Assembly (NCBI RefSeq): GCF_012516475.1
Contig: NZ_CP051217.1
Coordinates: forward strand, 3,205,180-3,269,179
DNA: 64,000 nucleotides
Direction of reading: 5' to 3'
Source of the DNA: Parasphingorhabdus halotolerans
GTDB lineage: Bacteria > Pseudomonadota > Alphaproteobacteria > Sphingomonadales > Sphingomonadaceae
Below are positions 25,704 to 35,251 of the stretch, in pieces. A program made the position numbers and the translations under genes. The notes beneath the pieces were generated by a model. It ran no database searches. It was not told the origin of the DNA and was given only the letters and a program-made list of their open reading frames with translations. Position 1 is the stretch's first letter. Each line of letters opens with the position of its first letter.

Positions 25704-25809
25704 GCATCGCGGAACAGACTTAATATCTGGGTCGCAAGCCTGATGATATTAGCGGCAATCCTCCCTCCTCCTCGCTGCTTATATTAACGTTCCGCGATGT
25801 TCTTTTTTC
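25704..25809 (+). ncRNA. Candidate small RNA with anti-Shine-Dalgarno loop
   Basis: A 106-base intergenic segment closed by a perfect 11-bp stem, CATCGCGGAAC (25705-25715) with GTTCCGCGATG (25789-25799), followed by TTCTTTTTTC. Inside are a second hairpin, TAATATC (25721-25727) with GATATTA (25744-25750), and a third, AGCG (25751-25754) with CGCT (25773-25776), whose loop shows CCTCCCTCCTCCT (25760-25772), complementary to ribosome-binding sites. This resembles alphaproteobacterial regulatory RNAs with CCUCCUCCC loops. TATCTATAAG at 25692-25701 could be the -10 region. Expression is not shown. It could instead be a large terminator of the LOV-HTH gene. Confidence 0.5.
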
Positions 25810-26774
25810 TAAAATTGATCAGCGATATCTATTATTTTGGTCAATCGCTTCGGCGCGACCATCCGCCAACTTTTCGCTAGCCAGTCGCCAACATGATCCC
25901 AATCGGTCCGGCCAATGTCGAGACGAATGGCGATCCAGCCGCCCTTGCCATAGAATTTAGGGAGATAATATAGCTCGGGATCGGCTTCCAGAAGGGCCGA
26001 TTGCTCATCAAAGCCGGTTGTTTTGACAAGCAACCCAACGCTGGCCTCGCCGTGCAGTTTTTGGGTGAAATAGGCAAAATATTTGCCGGTTTTTTCGCTA
26101 CCGACGCGCCAGCCCGGCGACCCGAAACTCATCCGCTCATGGGTTTCTGTCAACGCCAGTGCCCGCCGGCGCACTTGCTCCAGTATCCAGTCGGGATCGG
26201 CTTCCCGCGTTACATATTTCGCCAGCGTATTGGGATAAAGCTGGTGTTCCGCAATTAATACCCGGCTGGCAAGACGGTCGGCGTTATCCCCCGGCAATAT
26301 CGCGACTTCGGTTTGCGCCAGCACCGGTCCATCGTCCAGTTCCGGTGTGACCAGATGGACGCTGCATCCTGCGACTTTATCGCCTGCCTCTATCGCCCGC
26401 GCGTAGGTGTCGAGACCTTTGTATTTGGGCAGCAAGCTAGGATGAATATTGAGCATCCGATCCTGCCATTTGGAGACAAACGCATCGCTGAGAATACGCA
26501 TATAACCGGCGAGCACGATATATTCCGCGCCGGAGTTAATCACCGCCTGGTGCATGATCTCGTCATGATCTTCGCGAGACAGGCCCTTGTGAGGATGAGA
26601 AAAAGTCGCGATATCTTCTGCCTCGGCAAGTTCCAGACCCCGCGCGCTGGCAGCATTGGACGCCACCAGAACGACTTCATAGGGGCAGCTTTCGGCCTTG
26701 GCCGCATAAATCAAAGCCGCCATGTTGGAACCGCGCCCTGAGATCAGGATGGCGATTTTGGCTTTGGGCGTCAT
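25809..26774 (-). CDS. purN: Phosphoribosylglycinamide formyltransferase fused to a C-terminal YjbR/MmcQ domain
   Basis: PurN transfers formyl from 10-formyl-THF to GAR, the third step of purine synthesis. Residues 1-200 are a complete PurN: IAILISGRGSNMAALI at the start, LAGYMRILSDAFV, then NIHPSLLPKYKGLDTYARAI and the catalytic His/Asp region SVHLVTPELDDGPVL. The protein runs to 321 residues, against about 190-215 for a normal PurN; residues about 205-321 (MSFGSPGWRVGSEKTGKYFA, LYYLPKFYGKGGWIAI, DWDHVGDWLAKSWRMVAPKR) match the YjbR/MmcQ (CyaY-like fold) family. purM ends six bases upstream on the same strand. Confidence 0.93.
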   Translation of the reverse strand: MTPKAKIAILISGRGSNMAALIYAAKAESCPYEVVLVASNAASARGLELAEAEDIATFSHPHKGLSREDHDEIMHQAVINSGAEYIVLAGYMRILSDAFVSKWQDRMLNIHPSLLPKYKGLDTYARAIEAGDKVAGCSVHLVTPELDDGPVLAQTEVAILPGDNADRLASRVLIAEHQLYPNTLAKYVTREADPDWILEQVRRRALALTETHERMSFGSPGWRVGSEKTGKYFAYFTQKLHGEASVGLLVKTTGFDEQSALLEADPELYYLPKFYGKGGWIAIRLDIGRTDWDHVGDWLAKSWRMVAPKRLTKIIDIADQF

Positions 26775-26780
26775 CCGATG

Positions 26781-27887
26781 CTAGCCGTCATGCGTCGCGG
26801 TCCAGTCGCTCATCGCCGACCAGGTATCGGCATTGCCTGAAACGGTACAGCCTTTCGCGCCCTCACGAATGTCGCCAATCTGATAGACCGTTTCTCCAGA
26901 GTCTTCCAGATCGGCTTTAACCAACGCAGCTTCATCGGGTGATACTGCAAGTACCATACCGATGCCGCAGTTAAACGTGCGCGCCATTTCTTCCGGCTCG
27001 ATATTACCCTGCGCCTGGAGAAAGGCCATCAGGCGTGGTTGCTCCCAACTTCCTGCATCAACATGGGCATGAACGCCTTCGGGCAAGACGCGCGGGATAT
27101 TCTCCAGCAGTCCGCCGCCGGTAATATGGGCAAGCGCTTTAATCCGACCGGACTGCATGAGCGGCAGCAGCGATTTCACATAGATTCGCGTCGGCGCAAT
27201 CAAGGCTTCAATCAAAAGAATTTCCGGATCAAAAAGGGCAGGGCGATTGAGTTTCCAGTCTTTATCTTCTGCCAGACGCCGGACCAGCGAGTAGCCGTTG
27301 GAATGAATGCCTGAGGAGGCAAGGCCAAGCAGAACATCGCCTGCTTCCAGCTTTGCGCCCGTCACCGCTTTTTCGCGCTCTACTGCGCCGACGCAAAAAC
27401 CCGCCAGATCATAATCACCTTCAGCATACATGCCCGGCATTTCCGCTGTTTCGCCGCCAATCAACGCGCAGCCGGACATTTTGCAGCCTTCGGCTATGCC
27501 CGCAACGACCCGCTCGGCCACGCCATTTTCGAGTTTTCCAGTCGCAAAATAATCAAGGAAAAATAATGGCTCCGCGCCCTGCACGATCAGATCATTGACG
27601 CACATGGCGACCAGATCGATACCCACGCTGTCATGGCGGTCATGGTCGATCGCCAGCTTGAGTTTTGTTCCCACGCCGTCATTGGCAGCAACTAACAGAG
27701 GATCATCATAACCGGCTGCCTTTAAATCAAAAAACCCGCCAAATCCGCCGAGTTCAGCATTAGCACCAGCACGCGCCGTTGCTTTGGCCAAGGGCGCTAT
27801 TGCTTTGACCAATGCGTTACCTGCCTCAATCGAAACACCGGCTTTCGCATAAGTGTACGATTCGGGCTCATTTTTCTTTTCACTCAT
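26781..27887 (-). CDS. purM: Phosphoribosylformylglycinamidine cyclo-ligase (AIR synthetase)
   Basis: PurM closes the imidazole ring of AIR using ATP, the fifth step of purine synthesis. From the ATG at 27887 it has 368 residues. Key stretches are [38 protein letters not shown], the active-site [36 protein letters not shown], and the C-terminal [16 protein letters not shown]. An ATG 24 bases earlier is in frame but adds an unusual hydrophobic start. It is followed directly by purN. Its divergent neighbour begins 62 bases upstream. Confidence 0.95.
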   Translation of the reverse strand: MSEKKNEPESYTYAKAGVSIEAGNALVKAIAPLAKATARAGANAELGGFGGFFDLKAAGYDDPLLVAANDGVGTKLKLAIDHDRHDSVGIDLVAMCVNDLIVQGAEPLFFLDYFATGKLENGVAERVVAGIAEGCKMSGCALIGGETAEMPGMYAEGDYDLAGFCVGAVEREKAVTGAKLEAGDVLLGLASSGIHSNGYSLVRRLAEDKDWKLNRPALFDPEILLIEALIAPTRIYVKSLLPLMQSGRIKALAHITGGGLLENIPRVLPEGVHAHVDAGSWEQPRLMAFLQAQGNIEPEEMARTFNCGIGMVLAVSPDEAALVKADLEDSGETVYQIGDIREGAKGCTVSGNADTWSAMSDWTATHDG

Positions 27888-27949
27888 AAAATAGGCGATT
27901 AGACAACTCACGGGTGGATTTCCACGTCATAATCGTCAAAAGAGCGCAA

Positions 27950-29290
27950 ATGAAATTTTTGGCCAATTTAAAAATCCGGATTGTAGCGATATTTGCAGTG
28001 CTCGCCGTAGCGGCAGGCGCGGTGGTCTATGCCCAGTTGGAAGGCGGAGAACGCGGCGTTGCACCACTTGCGAGCTCCGGTGATTTTGAAATCATGGGCG
28101 TTGAAGTGGATGTGCAGGGCGATGATGCCTTTGACGCCCGAAAAAAAGGTTGGGAAGAAGCGCAGAGAAAAGCGTGGATCATGCTTTACGCGCGAACCCA
28201 AGGCGGAAAAACCACCGGATTGCCGGATAGCGCGCTGAACAATATGGTTTCTGCGATCATCGTGGAAAAAGAACAAATTGGCCCTAAACGCTATATTGCC
28301 ACGCTCGGCGTGATGTTCGACCGTGCACGCGCCGGTTCCATATTGGGCGTCGGCGGACGCCGCCTGCGTTCACCGCCACTTTTGGTCCTGCCGATCATGT
28401 GGAGTGGCGGGTCCCCGCAAGTTTTCGAGAATAAAACCGAGTGGCAAAAAGCTTGGGCGCGCTTTCGTGCAGGCGACAGCGCGATTGATTATGTGCGTCC
28501 CTATGGCTCGGACAGCGAATCGCTGGTTTTGACCGCTGGTCAGGCTGACCGCAGGGACAGGCGCTGGTGGCGCACGATACTGGATCAATTCGGGGCGGCC
28601 GATGTGATTGTTCCGATTGTGCGTCTGCAACGCGAATATCCGGGCGGCCCGGTGACCGGAAAATTCACCGCGCGCTATGGGCCCGACAATAAATTTATCG
28701 ACAGTTTTACGCTAAAAGTAAAATCCAGCGATGCTATCCCCGAGATGATGGATCAGGCGATTGTGCGGTTGGACAGAGTTTATACCAGCGCCTTGTCGCG
28801 GGGTGTTTTGAAAACAGACCGGTCATTGATTATTGAAGACCCGCTCGATCTTGAAGCGCTGGAACAGCAGATTGAAGCAGAAATTGCTACCGAAGCACCA
28901 AGCCCGGCAGCAGGGGCCAGTGACACAAGGCAGTCGTCTGATGGCGTCAGCGATGGCGGCGAAGTTGCGCCCTCCAGTGCCGGTGCGATAACAGTGTCTG
29001 TACAGTTTAATACTCCAGACGTCGGGGCTGTTGGACGCGGCGAATCATCGGTGCGTTCTGTCCCGGGCGTTTCTTCAGCATCTACCTCCAGCTTGGCGCT
29101 GGGCGGTGTTTCGGTAATGCGCGTGAACTACAATGGTGATTTGGCAACGCTCGCTGCGGCGCTGCGTTCACGTGGTTGGCAGGTGCAGCAAGGCGCCGGT
29201 GCTTTGCGAATTACGCGCGGTGGCGGTTCAACGCCGGCCAATCCACCAGCAGGAAGCGATAATTCCGGGAGTGGCGATCCCCAACAGTGA
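27950..29290 (+). CDS. Exported DUF2066-like protein
   Basis: A 446-residue protein from the ATG at 27950, with a signal peptide or N-terminal anchor (IRIVAIFAVLAVAAGAVVYA). The region SGDFEIMGVEVDVQGDDAFD, then EEAQRKAWIMLYARTQG and IGPKRYIATLGVMFDRARA, is typical of the DUF2066 family found before hda in proteobacteria. A Ser/Ala-rich linker (about residues 310-360) leads to a short C-terminal fold (VMRVNYNGDLATLAAALRSR) resembling the small domains in sphingomonad homologues, and a Gly/Ser/Pro tail. Function unknown, probably periplasmic. Its stop overlaps the GTG of hdaA. Confidence 0.8.
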   Translation: MKFLANLKIRIVAIFAVLAVAAGAVVYAQLEGGERGVAPLASSGDFEIMGVEVDVQGDDAFDARKKGWEEAQRKAWIMLYARTQGGKTTGLPDSALNNMVSAIIVEKEQIGPKRYIATLGVMFDRARAGSILGVGGRRLRSPPLLVLPIMWSGGSPQVFENKTEWQKAWARFRAGDSAIDYVRPYGSDSESLVLTAGQADRRDRRWWRTILDQFGAADVIVPIVRLQREYPGGPVTGKFTARYGPDNKFIDSFTLKVKSSDAIPEMMDQAIVRLDRVYTSALSRGVLKTDRSLIIEDPLDLEALEQQIEAEIATEAPSPAAGASDTRQSSDGVSDGGEVAPSSAGAITVSVQFNTPDVGAVGRGESSVRSVPGVSSASTSSLALGGVSVMRVNYNGDLATLAAALRSRGWQVQQGAGALRITRGGGSTPANPPAGSDNSGSGDPQQ

Positions 29291-29901
29291 GCCAGATAGC
29301 GCTTCCTCTGGATACAACCCCGAAGGCGGAGAATAGCGGCTTTCTAGTTACCGCTGCGAATATCGCGGTTTGCAATCAACTGGAAAACTGGCAAGCTTGG
29401 CCACATATGACGGCGATTTTGGTCGGACCGCAGTCTTCTGGTAAATCTGCTATTCTTGAGAGCTTTTCCAACGACAGCGGCGGATACATAATGGATGATG
29501 CTGACTCGAGGGAAGATGAAGTTATTTTCCATCTGTGGAATCGCGCGCGCGAGGAGCATAAGCCGCTATTGCTGACTTCGCGAATGCCTGTTTCTGAATG
29601 GGGCATCGTACTCCCCGATTTAAAATCACGTCTGGCTTCTTCGCTTTTGCTGGAGTTGGGGCCGCCGGATGAAGAAATGATAGCGGGCCTGATGCAGCAA
29701 TATTTTGTCCGGCGCGGGCTTTCGATCTCCGAGGACGCGCTGGCTTATCTGGCCAAGAGAATGCAACGCAGTTACCGATTTGTTGAACTTTTGGCCGCTA
29801 AAATGGATAATATTGCTATAGAGCAGAAAAAACCCGTAACGCTGGCGGTGGCACGGGCTGCACTCGCGGAACAACAATCCGGCGAAGGACCGGACATTTG
29901 A
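29287..29901 (+). CDS. hdaA: DnaA regulatory inactivator, HdaA/DnaA-related ATPase
   Basis: A 204-residue relative of DnaA without the DNA-binding domain. Hda proteins, with the sliding clamp, promote ATP hydrolysis by DnaA and so limit replication initiation. The start SQIALPLD fits a clamp-binding motif (QxxLPL). The Walker A is degenerate but recognisable (LVGPQSSGKSAI), and MDDAD corresponds to Walker B. The AAA+ lid part has LSISEDALAYLAKRMQRSYR. The GTG start overlaps the TGA of the upstream gene (GTGA), and ppk1 follows after nine bases. Confidence 0.9.
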   Translation: MSQIALPLDTTPKAENSGFLVTAANIAVCNQLENWQAWPHMTAILVGPQSSGKSAILESFSNDSGGYIMDDADSREDEVIFHLWNRAREEHKPLLLTSRMPVSEWGIVLPDLKSRLASSLLLELGPPDEEMIAGLMQQYFVRRGLSISEDALAYLAKRMQRSYRFVELLAAKMDNIAIEQKKPVTLAVARAALAEQQSGEGPDI

Positions 29902-29910
29902 GAGAATCCT

Positions 29911-32112
29911 ATGGATAATCTGGCATCAGAAAGAAACAGTCTTGCTGACAATGAGGGCGGGAATGGCGTGCCGTTTCTTGGTGATGCGCAATTGGCAGAC
30001 GGGTCGGAACGCTATTTTAATCGTGAACTGAGTTGGCTCGGCTTTAACGAGCGGGTGATTGAAGAGGCTCAGAATAGCTCGCACCCGCTGCTTGAGCGCC
30101 TGCGTTTTCTCTCAATCTCGGGCAATAATCTCGATGAGTTTTTCATGGTTCGCTTTGCCGGACTGGTCGGTCAATATCGGCAGAATATCGAGGAGCGTTC
30201 AGCGGATGGATTAACTGCGGTGCAGCAGTTGCAAGCAATCGCAACACAGGCCGATAAATTATTGAATAATCAGCAGAAAGTCTGGAATGAGCTGACCGGA
30301 CTATTGGCGAAAGAAGATATTTTTGTTCAGTCGGTTGATGTGCTTGATGAAACCGATCGAACCTGGCTTCGTCGCCACTTTATTGACCAGATTTTTCCAG
30401 TCCTGACGCCGCAAGCTTTAGACCCGGCCCACCCGTTCCCGTTTATTCCAAACAAGGGACTCAGTCTGGTTTTCGATCTTGTTCGCAAATCCGACAAGCG
30501 CGGTATCAGAGAATTGGTGATGATCCCGTCCGGATTGCCGCGCTTCATCAGAATGCCCGGCGACATTGCGACATATGTATCTGTCGAGTCGGTCATTCGA
30601 TATCATTCCGATTTGCTGTTCCCCGGCTATGAAGTTTCCAGCGGCGGGCTGTTCCGGATCATTCGAGATAGTGATATTGAAGTCGAGGAAGAGGCAGAAG
30701 ACCTCGTACGCTACTTCCGTAGTGCGATAAAACGCCGCCGTCGGGGCGATGTAATCAGGCTGGAAATCGGACCGGATTTATCGGAACCCGTCACTACGAT
30801 GTTACGGGAGCATTTGCTTGATGCGGGAACTGCGGAAAGCCGGATTGATGGTCTGGTTGGCCTGGGTGATCTTGAGCGGCTGGTTGAGGAAGATCGCCCC
30901 GATCTCAAATTCGTCCCCTATAGTCCGCGCTTTCCGGAACGGATCAGGGAACATGGAGGTGATTGTTTTGCAGCGATCCGCGACAAGGACATATTGGTGC
31001 ATCACCCTTATGAATCCTTTGAAGTGGTTATCGAATTTTTGCGGCAGGCGGCTGCAGACCCTGATGTGGTGGCGATCAAACAAACGCTCTATCGCGCTGG
31101 CAAGCAATCAGCGGTTATCCGTGCGCTGATTGATGCGGCGGAAGCGGGTAAATCGGTTACCGCCATCGTCGAGTTAAAGGCACGATTTGACGAAGAACAA
31201 AATTTGGTGTGGGCCAGCGAGTTGGAGCGTGCAGGCGTGCAGGTGGTCTATGGCTTTATCGAATGGAAAACCCATGCCAAAATATCGATGGTCGTGCGCA
31301 AGGAAGCGGAAGGATATCGCACCTACTGCCACTTTGGCACCGGCAATTATCACCCGATTACCGCGAAAATTTATACCGATCTGAGCTTCTTTACTGCGGA
31401 CCCGAAAGCGGCCCGCGATGCGGCGCAGTTATTCAATTATATCACCGGTTATGTCGAGCCGGAAAAGCTCGAGATGATTTCGATGTCACCGCGTTATTTG
31501 CGCAACGATATTATGGCGTTGATTGATCAGGAAATTGCCAGCGAACGGGCCGGCAAACCCGGAATGATCTGGGCAAAAATGAACTCGCTGGTTGATCCGG
31601 CCTTGATCGAAAAGCTTTATGCGGCGAGCGATGCCGGTGTCGAGATTGATTTGGTAATTCGTGGAATATGTTGCTTGCGGCCCGGCGTTCCGGGCATGTC
31701 TGATAACATCCGGGTAAAGTCAGTGGTCGGGCGTTTCCTCGAGCACAGTAGAATTTGGGCTTTTGGCAATGGCCGGGATTTGCCTAATGACGGCGCGAAG
31801 CTCTATATTTCATCGGCGGACTGGATGCCGCGCAATCTGGATCGGCGGGTTGAATATATGATGCCGATCGAGAATAAAACCGTCCATGACCAAATTCTCG
31901 ATCAGGTGATGGTCGCCAATCTCATCGATGACGAACAGAGCTGGGAGCTTAATTCTGATGGCAGTTACACGCGCGTGGTGCCTTCGGATAACCCGTTTAA
32001 TCTGCACCGCTATTTTATGACCAATCCCTCTCTTTCCGGGCGAGGCAAGGCGCTCAAGAAGAGCAACGCGGTTCCGCGTCTCAGCTTGCGTCGCCGCAAG
32101 AAAAAGGTCTGA
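29911..32112 (+). CDS. ppk1: Polyphosphate kinase 1
   Basis: PPK1 makes long-chain polyphosphate from ATP through a phosphohistidine. The 733-residue protein shows the N-terminal FNRELSWLGFNERVIEEA, LRFLSISGNNLDEFFMVR, the middle VVAIKQTLYRAGKQSAVIRA, and the phospholipase D-like C-terminal half: WKTHAKISMVVR with the autophosphorylated His, TYCHFGTGNYHP, and DRRVEYMMPI. The end is Lys/Arg-rich (SLRRRKKKV). It sits between hdaA and ppx; ppk2 is 7.6 kb downstream. Confidence 0.96.
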   Translation: MDNLASERNSLADNEGGNGVPFLGDAQLADGSERYFNRELSWLGFNERVIEEAQNSSHPLLERLRFLSISGNNLDEFFMVRFAGLVGQYRQNIEERSADGLTAVQQLQAIATQADKLLNNQQKVWNELTGLLAKEDIFVQSVDVLDETDRTWLRRHFIDQIFPVLTPQALDPAHPFPFIPNKGLSLVFDLVRKSDKRGIRELVMIPSGLPRFIRMPGDIATYVSVESVIRYHSDLLFPGYEVSSGGLFRIIRDSDIEVEEEAEDLVRYFRSAIKRRRRGDVIRLEIGPDLSEPVTTMLREHLLDAGTAESRIDGLVGLGDLERLVEEDRPDLKFVPYSPRFPERIREHGGDCFAAIRDKDILVHHPYESFEVVIEFLRQAAADPDVVAIKQTLYRAGKQSAVIRALIDAAEAGKSVTAIVELKARFDEEQNLVWASELERAGVQVVYGFIEWKTHAKISMVVRKEAEGYRTYCHFGTGNYHPITAKIYTDLSFFTADPKAARDAAQLFNYITGYVEPEKLEMISMSPRYLRNDIMALIDQEIASERAGKPGMIWAKMNSLVDPALIEKLYAASDAGVEIDLVIRGICCLRPGVPGMSDNIRVKSVVGRFLEHSRIWAFGNGRDLPNDGAKLYISSADWMPRNLDRRVEYMMPIENKTVHDQILDQVMVANLIDDEQSWELNSDGSYTRVVPSDNPFNLHRYFMTNPSLSGRGKALKKSNAVPRLSLRRRKKKV

Positions 32113-32122
32113 CGGCATTTTG

Positions 32123-33628
32123 ATGGAGCACCGCGCCAGAGATTTGATCGCACATCAAACGCCTTACGTTAACCGGCGCACCGCGATCATTGATATCGGA
32201 TCCAATTCAATCCGGCTGGTGGTTTATCAGGGACCTGCGCGCGTACCGGCCATATTATTCAATGAAAAAGTTATGGCGGGTCTGGGCAGGAATCTCGCCA
32301 CGACCGGAGATATTGCAGAAGACTCCATGGCTTTGGCGATTGGCGCGTTGAAAAGATTTTGCCGTCTTTGCGCCGAAATGCAGGTGGAAGAAACAATTGC
32401 GTTTGCAACAGCTGCCGTGCGCGATGCAACCAATGGCAAGGAGCTTTTGAAAGCCGCCAAAAAAGTCGGGTTTGAAACGCTGGTACTCCAAGGGGAAGAA
32501 GAGGCTGAATTGGCAGGGCTGGGTGTTTTGTCCGGAATTCCTGGCGCGAACGGTATCGTTGGGGATCTTGGCGGCGGCAGCCTTGAGCTTGCAATGGTAA
32601 AAGATGGCATAGTTCTTGAAAAGCACAGCTTTCCGCTTGGTGTTCTACGTGTTGCTGATTTGCGCGCAAAAGGCAAAGACAAGCTCAAGCGACAAGTGCG
32701 GAAAATGCTGAAGAAGACCGGATGGGACTCGGCAGAGAAGGGGCTTCCCTTTTATCTCGTCGGCGGTTCGTGGCGATCACTGGCCCGGCTCGATATGCAC
32801 ACAAGCGGTTACCCGCTGCCCGTCATCCATCATTATGAAATGCAACCGCATCGCGCGCGGCGACTGGTAAGCAAGCTGGCACGGCTCGACAAGGCCAAGT
32901 TGAAGGCTGTGCCAGGGCTTTCCACATCGCGTATCCCGACGCTTGACGATGCCGCCTGGTTGCTCGCATTCATTGTGCGATATCTTGATAGCAGCGAGAT
33001 GATCGTATCGGCCTATGGCGTGCGCGAAGGCATGTTGTTTCATAAAATCAGCGAAGCGGAAGCCAAGCGCGACCCTCTTTTGCTGGCGACAGAAGATTCA
33101 GGCGCTGCGCAGGCGCGCTTTCCGGCCAATAGCAAATTGCTGGGTAAATGGATTGCGGATATTTTCTCGGATGACCCGCCAGAATGGCACCGGATCCGAC
33201 AGGCTGCGTGCAATCTTGGCGACGTCGCATGGCGCGCGAACCCCAATTTCAGGGCTGAACGTGGACTGGAAATTGGTTTGCACGGAAACTGGGTTGGCAT
33301 AACCGGTCCCGAACGCGAGATGCTCGGGCAAGCGCTTTTTACCAGCTTTGGCGGTGGAACCAGTGTATTCCCGGGCGGCGGAAAACTCGCGAGTGAAGAA
33401 GCGACACGGCGCGCAATATGCTGGGGGATGGCCATGCGTTTGGCCCAGCGGCTCAGCGGCGGCACACGCAATCCGCTGGAGCACACCCGCTTGCGTCGGG
33501 TTGGTAGAAAATTGGAGCTAAGCTTGGCCAAGGAGCTTGTTGAGCTTTATGGCGATTCGGTGGCGAAGAGACACGCACAACTCGCCAGTTATCTTGATTT
33601 GGAAGCGGTGATGGTGACTACAAAATAG
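32123..33628 (+). CDS. ppx: Exopolyphosphatase / Ppx-GppA phosphatase
   Basis: Ppx removes terminal phosphates from polyphosphate; GppA relatives hydrolyse pppGpp. The 501-residue protein (ATG at 32123; TTG one codon earlier) has the ASKHA ATPase start IIDIGSNSIRLVVYQ, the second phosphate-binding loop IVGDLGGGSLELAMVKDG and LPFYLVGGSWRSLARLDM. A further domain follows with an HD-like arrangement, as in long alphaproteobacterial Ppx. It begins ten bases after ppk1, so synthesis and breakdown of polyphosphate are encoded together. Confidence 0.93.
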   Translation: MEHRARDLIAHQTPYVNRRTAIIDIGSNSIRLVVYQGPARVPAILFNEKVMAGLGRNLATTGDIAEDSMALAIGALKRFCRLCAEMQVEETIAFATAAVRDATNGKELLKAAKKVGFETLVLQGEEEAELAGLGVLSGIPGANGIVGDLGGGSLELAMVKDGIVLEKHSFPLGVLRVADLRAKGKDKLKRQVRKMLKKTGWDSAEKGLPFYLVGGSWRSLARLDMHTSGYPLPVIHHYEMQPHRARRLVSKLARLDKAKLKAVPGLSTSRIPTLDDAAWLLAFIVRYLDSSEMIVSAYGVREGMLFHKISEAEAKRDPLLLATEDSGAAQARFPANSKLLGKWIADIFSDDPPEWHRIRQAACNLGDVAWRANPNFRAERGLEIGLHGNWVGITGPEREMLGQALFTSFGGGTSVFPGGGKLASEEATRRAICWGMAMRLAQRLSGGTRNPLEHTRLRRVGRKLELSLAKELVELYGDSVAKRHAQLASYLDLEAVMVTTK

Positions 33629-33648
33629 CCGGCTACTTGGGTTTGACC

Positions 33649-34836
33649 TTAATCGTCCTCGTTTTCAACTTCCGGTTGGTGGGTCATTTTTAGCTTACCG
33701 TCCATAACGGTGAAACTCACCCGCCCCTCAATGAGATCAATAGCATCGCGGCCAAATTCATCCAGCCGCCAGCCTTCCAGAAGCTGAACGCCATCACGCT
33801 CGCCAGCGACGATACGGTCAAGGTCATCGGCCCGTGCCAATAGTTTTGATGCCACATTCAGCTCCGCAGACCGTATTTTGAGCAGCAGCTTGAGTAAATC
33901 TGCAACCAGTGCACTTGCTTTGCCGGATTTGGGGCGACGATCATTTCTGGAGGGTAGTTCGCTCCGGTCCAATGGTTTGGCGCCAGCCAGCGTCTCCATT
34001 AGCCGCTCGCCAATATCATTGCTCTTCCAGCCATTGGATAGTCCGCGTACCTGACCCAATTTTGCCTGATCTTTAGGGGGATGAGCAGCGATATCCGCGA
34101 GTGTTTCATCGCGCATTATCCGGCCGCGCGGGAGATCCTTCGATTGCGCTTCTTGCTCGCGCCAGGATGCCAGGGCCTTGAGTCGCCCGAGCACTTCCAG
34201 ATTGCGGCCCTGTGATTTCACCCGCCGCCAGGCGATTTCAGGATCGTTAACATAATTATCCGGATCGGCGAGCTTTTCCATCTCCGCATTAATCCACATG
34301 CCCCGCCCGGTTTCTTTGAGTTTTTCGAGCATCATCGGAAAAATCTCGGCCAGATGGGTGACATCGCCAATCGCATATTTTATCTGGCGCGCATCCAATG
34401 GTCGCCGCGACCAGTCAGTAAAGCGCGCGCCTTTATCGAGGGTGATGCCAAGCCAGCTATCGACGAGATTGGCATAGCCAATCTGTTCGCTGGGGCCGAG
34501 CGCCATGGCGGCGATTTGGGTATCGAAAATCGGATGCGGCGTCTTGCCGGTCATATTGTGGATGATCTCGACGTCTTGCCCGCCGGCGTGGAAGATTTTG
34601 AGAACATCTTCATTATTGACCAGCAAATCAAGCAACGGCTGGAGATCAAGGCCCTTCGCCAGCGGGTCGATTGCTGCCGCTTCCTTGCCGTCGGAAATCT
34701 GGATCAGGCAGAGGATCGGCCAATAGGTATTTTCCCGCATGAATTCTGTGTCAACCGCGACAAAATCGGCTTTGCTAAAGCGTTCGCAAATGTCGGCTAT
34801 GTCCTGACTTTCGGTCAGTAAGGGATGAATGTGCAT
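33649..34836 (-). CDS. rnd: Ribonuclease D
   Basis: RNase D is a 3'-5' exoribonuclease that trims tRNA and other stable RNAs. The DEDD motifs are visible: VAVDTEFMRENTYWPILCLI (exo I), IFHAGGQDVEIIH (exo II) and KYAIGDVTHLAEIF (exo III). An HRDC domain follows near residues 210-290 (ALASWREQEAQSKDLPRGRI). The 395-residue length is normal. The ATG at 34836 has TAGGAT seven bases upstream, which decides it over an upstream in-frame start. It converges with ppx. Confidence 0.93.
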   Translation of the reverse strand: MHIHPLLTESQDIADICERFSKADFVAVDTEFMRENTYWPILCLIQISDGKEAAAIDPLAKGLDLQPLLDLLVNNEDVLKIFHAGGQDVEIIHNMTGKTPHPIFDTQIAAMALGPSEQIGYANLVDSWLGITLDKGARFTDWSRRPLDARQIKYAIGDVTHLAEIFPMMLEKLKETGRGMWINAEMEKLADPDNYVNDPEIAWRRVKSQGRNLEVLGRLKALASWREQEAQSKDLPRGRIMRDETLADIAAHPPKDQAKLGQVRGLSNGWKSNDIGERLMETLAGAKPLDRSELPSRNDRRPKSGKASALVADLLKLLLKIRSAELNVASKLLARADDLDRIVAGERDGVQLLEGWRLDEFGRDAIDLIEGRVSFTVMDGKLKMTHQPEVENEDD

Positions 34837-34918
34837 TTTTATCCTATACATCGGGCGGCTCACCTCGCAAACATTTCATGGGCGCGTCATCGATTTCGAT
34901 TCAAAGTGGGGAAAAAGC

Positions 34919-35251
34919 ATGGTATTTTGGACACTGGTTCTGGCAGTGGTTCTCGCCATCTTGTTGATAGGCCAGATAATGGCAACGTGGGGCGATGCCT
35001 ATCTGGCAATCGCTGACCCAAGACCAATTGGCGGAAAAACAATCGAGATAACCATATTGGCCTGGGGTTTTGCGTCGCGTCGCGGGCGCTCCATCCAGGT
35101 TGATGATTGTGATGGTCTAGGGATAAATGACATGCGCTTTTTCATGACCGGAAAGGCCGTGCTGATCTGCCTGGTCACCTTCGGTTTCGTACGGACCATC
35201 AGCATAGCCTATCGCTGCTATGCCGGTGATAGCGATGTGGGGGACGCATAG
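34919..35251 (+). CDS. Small membrane protein, unknown function
   Basis: A 110-residue protein from the ATG at 34919 (GTGGGG upstream) with an N-terminal transmembrane helix (VFWTLVLAVVLAILLIGQIM), a soluble middle of about 55 residues (ADPRPIGGKTIEITILAWG, RRGRSIQVDDCDG) and a second hydrophobic helix (TGKAVLICLVTFGFVR). Its TAG overlaps the GTG of the FAD oxidase gene, so the two are coupled and may work together. I do not recognise a family. Confidence 0.65.
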   Translation: MVFWTLVLAVVLAILLIGQIMATWGDAYLAIADPRPIGGKTIEITILAWGFASRRGRSIQVDDCDGLGINDMRFFMTGKAVLICLVTFGFVRTISIAYRCYAGDSDVGDA

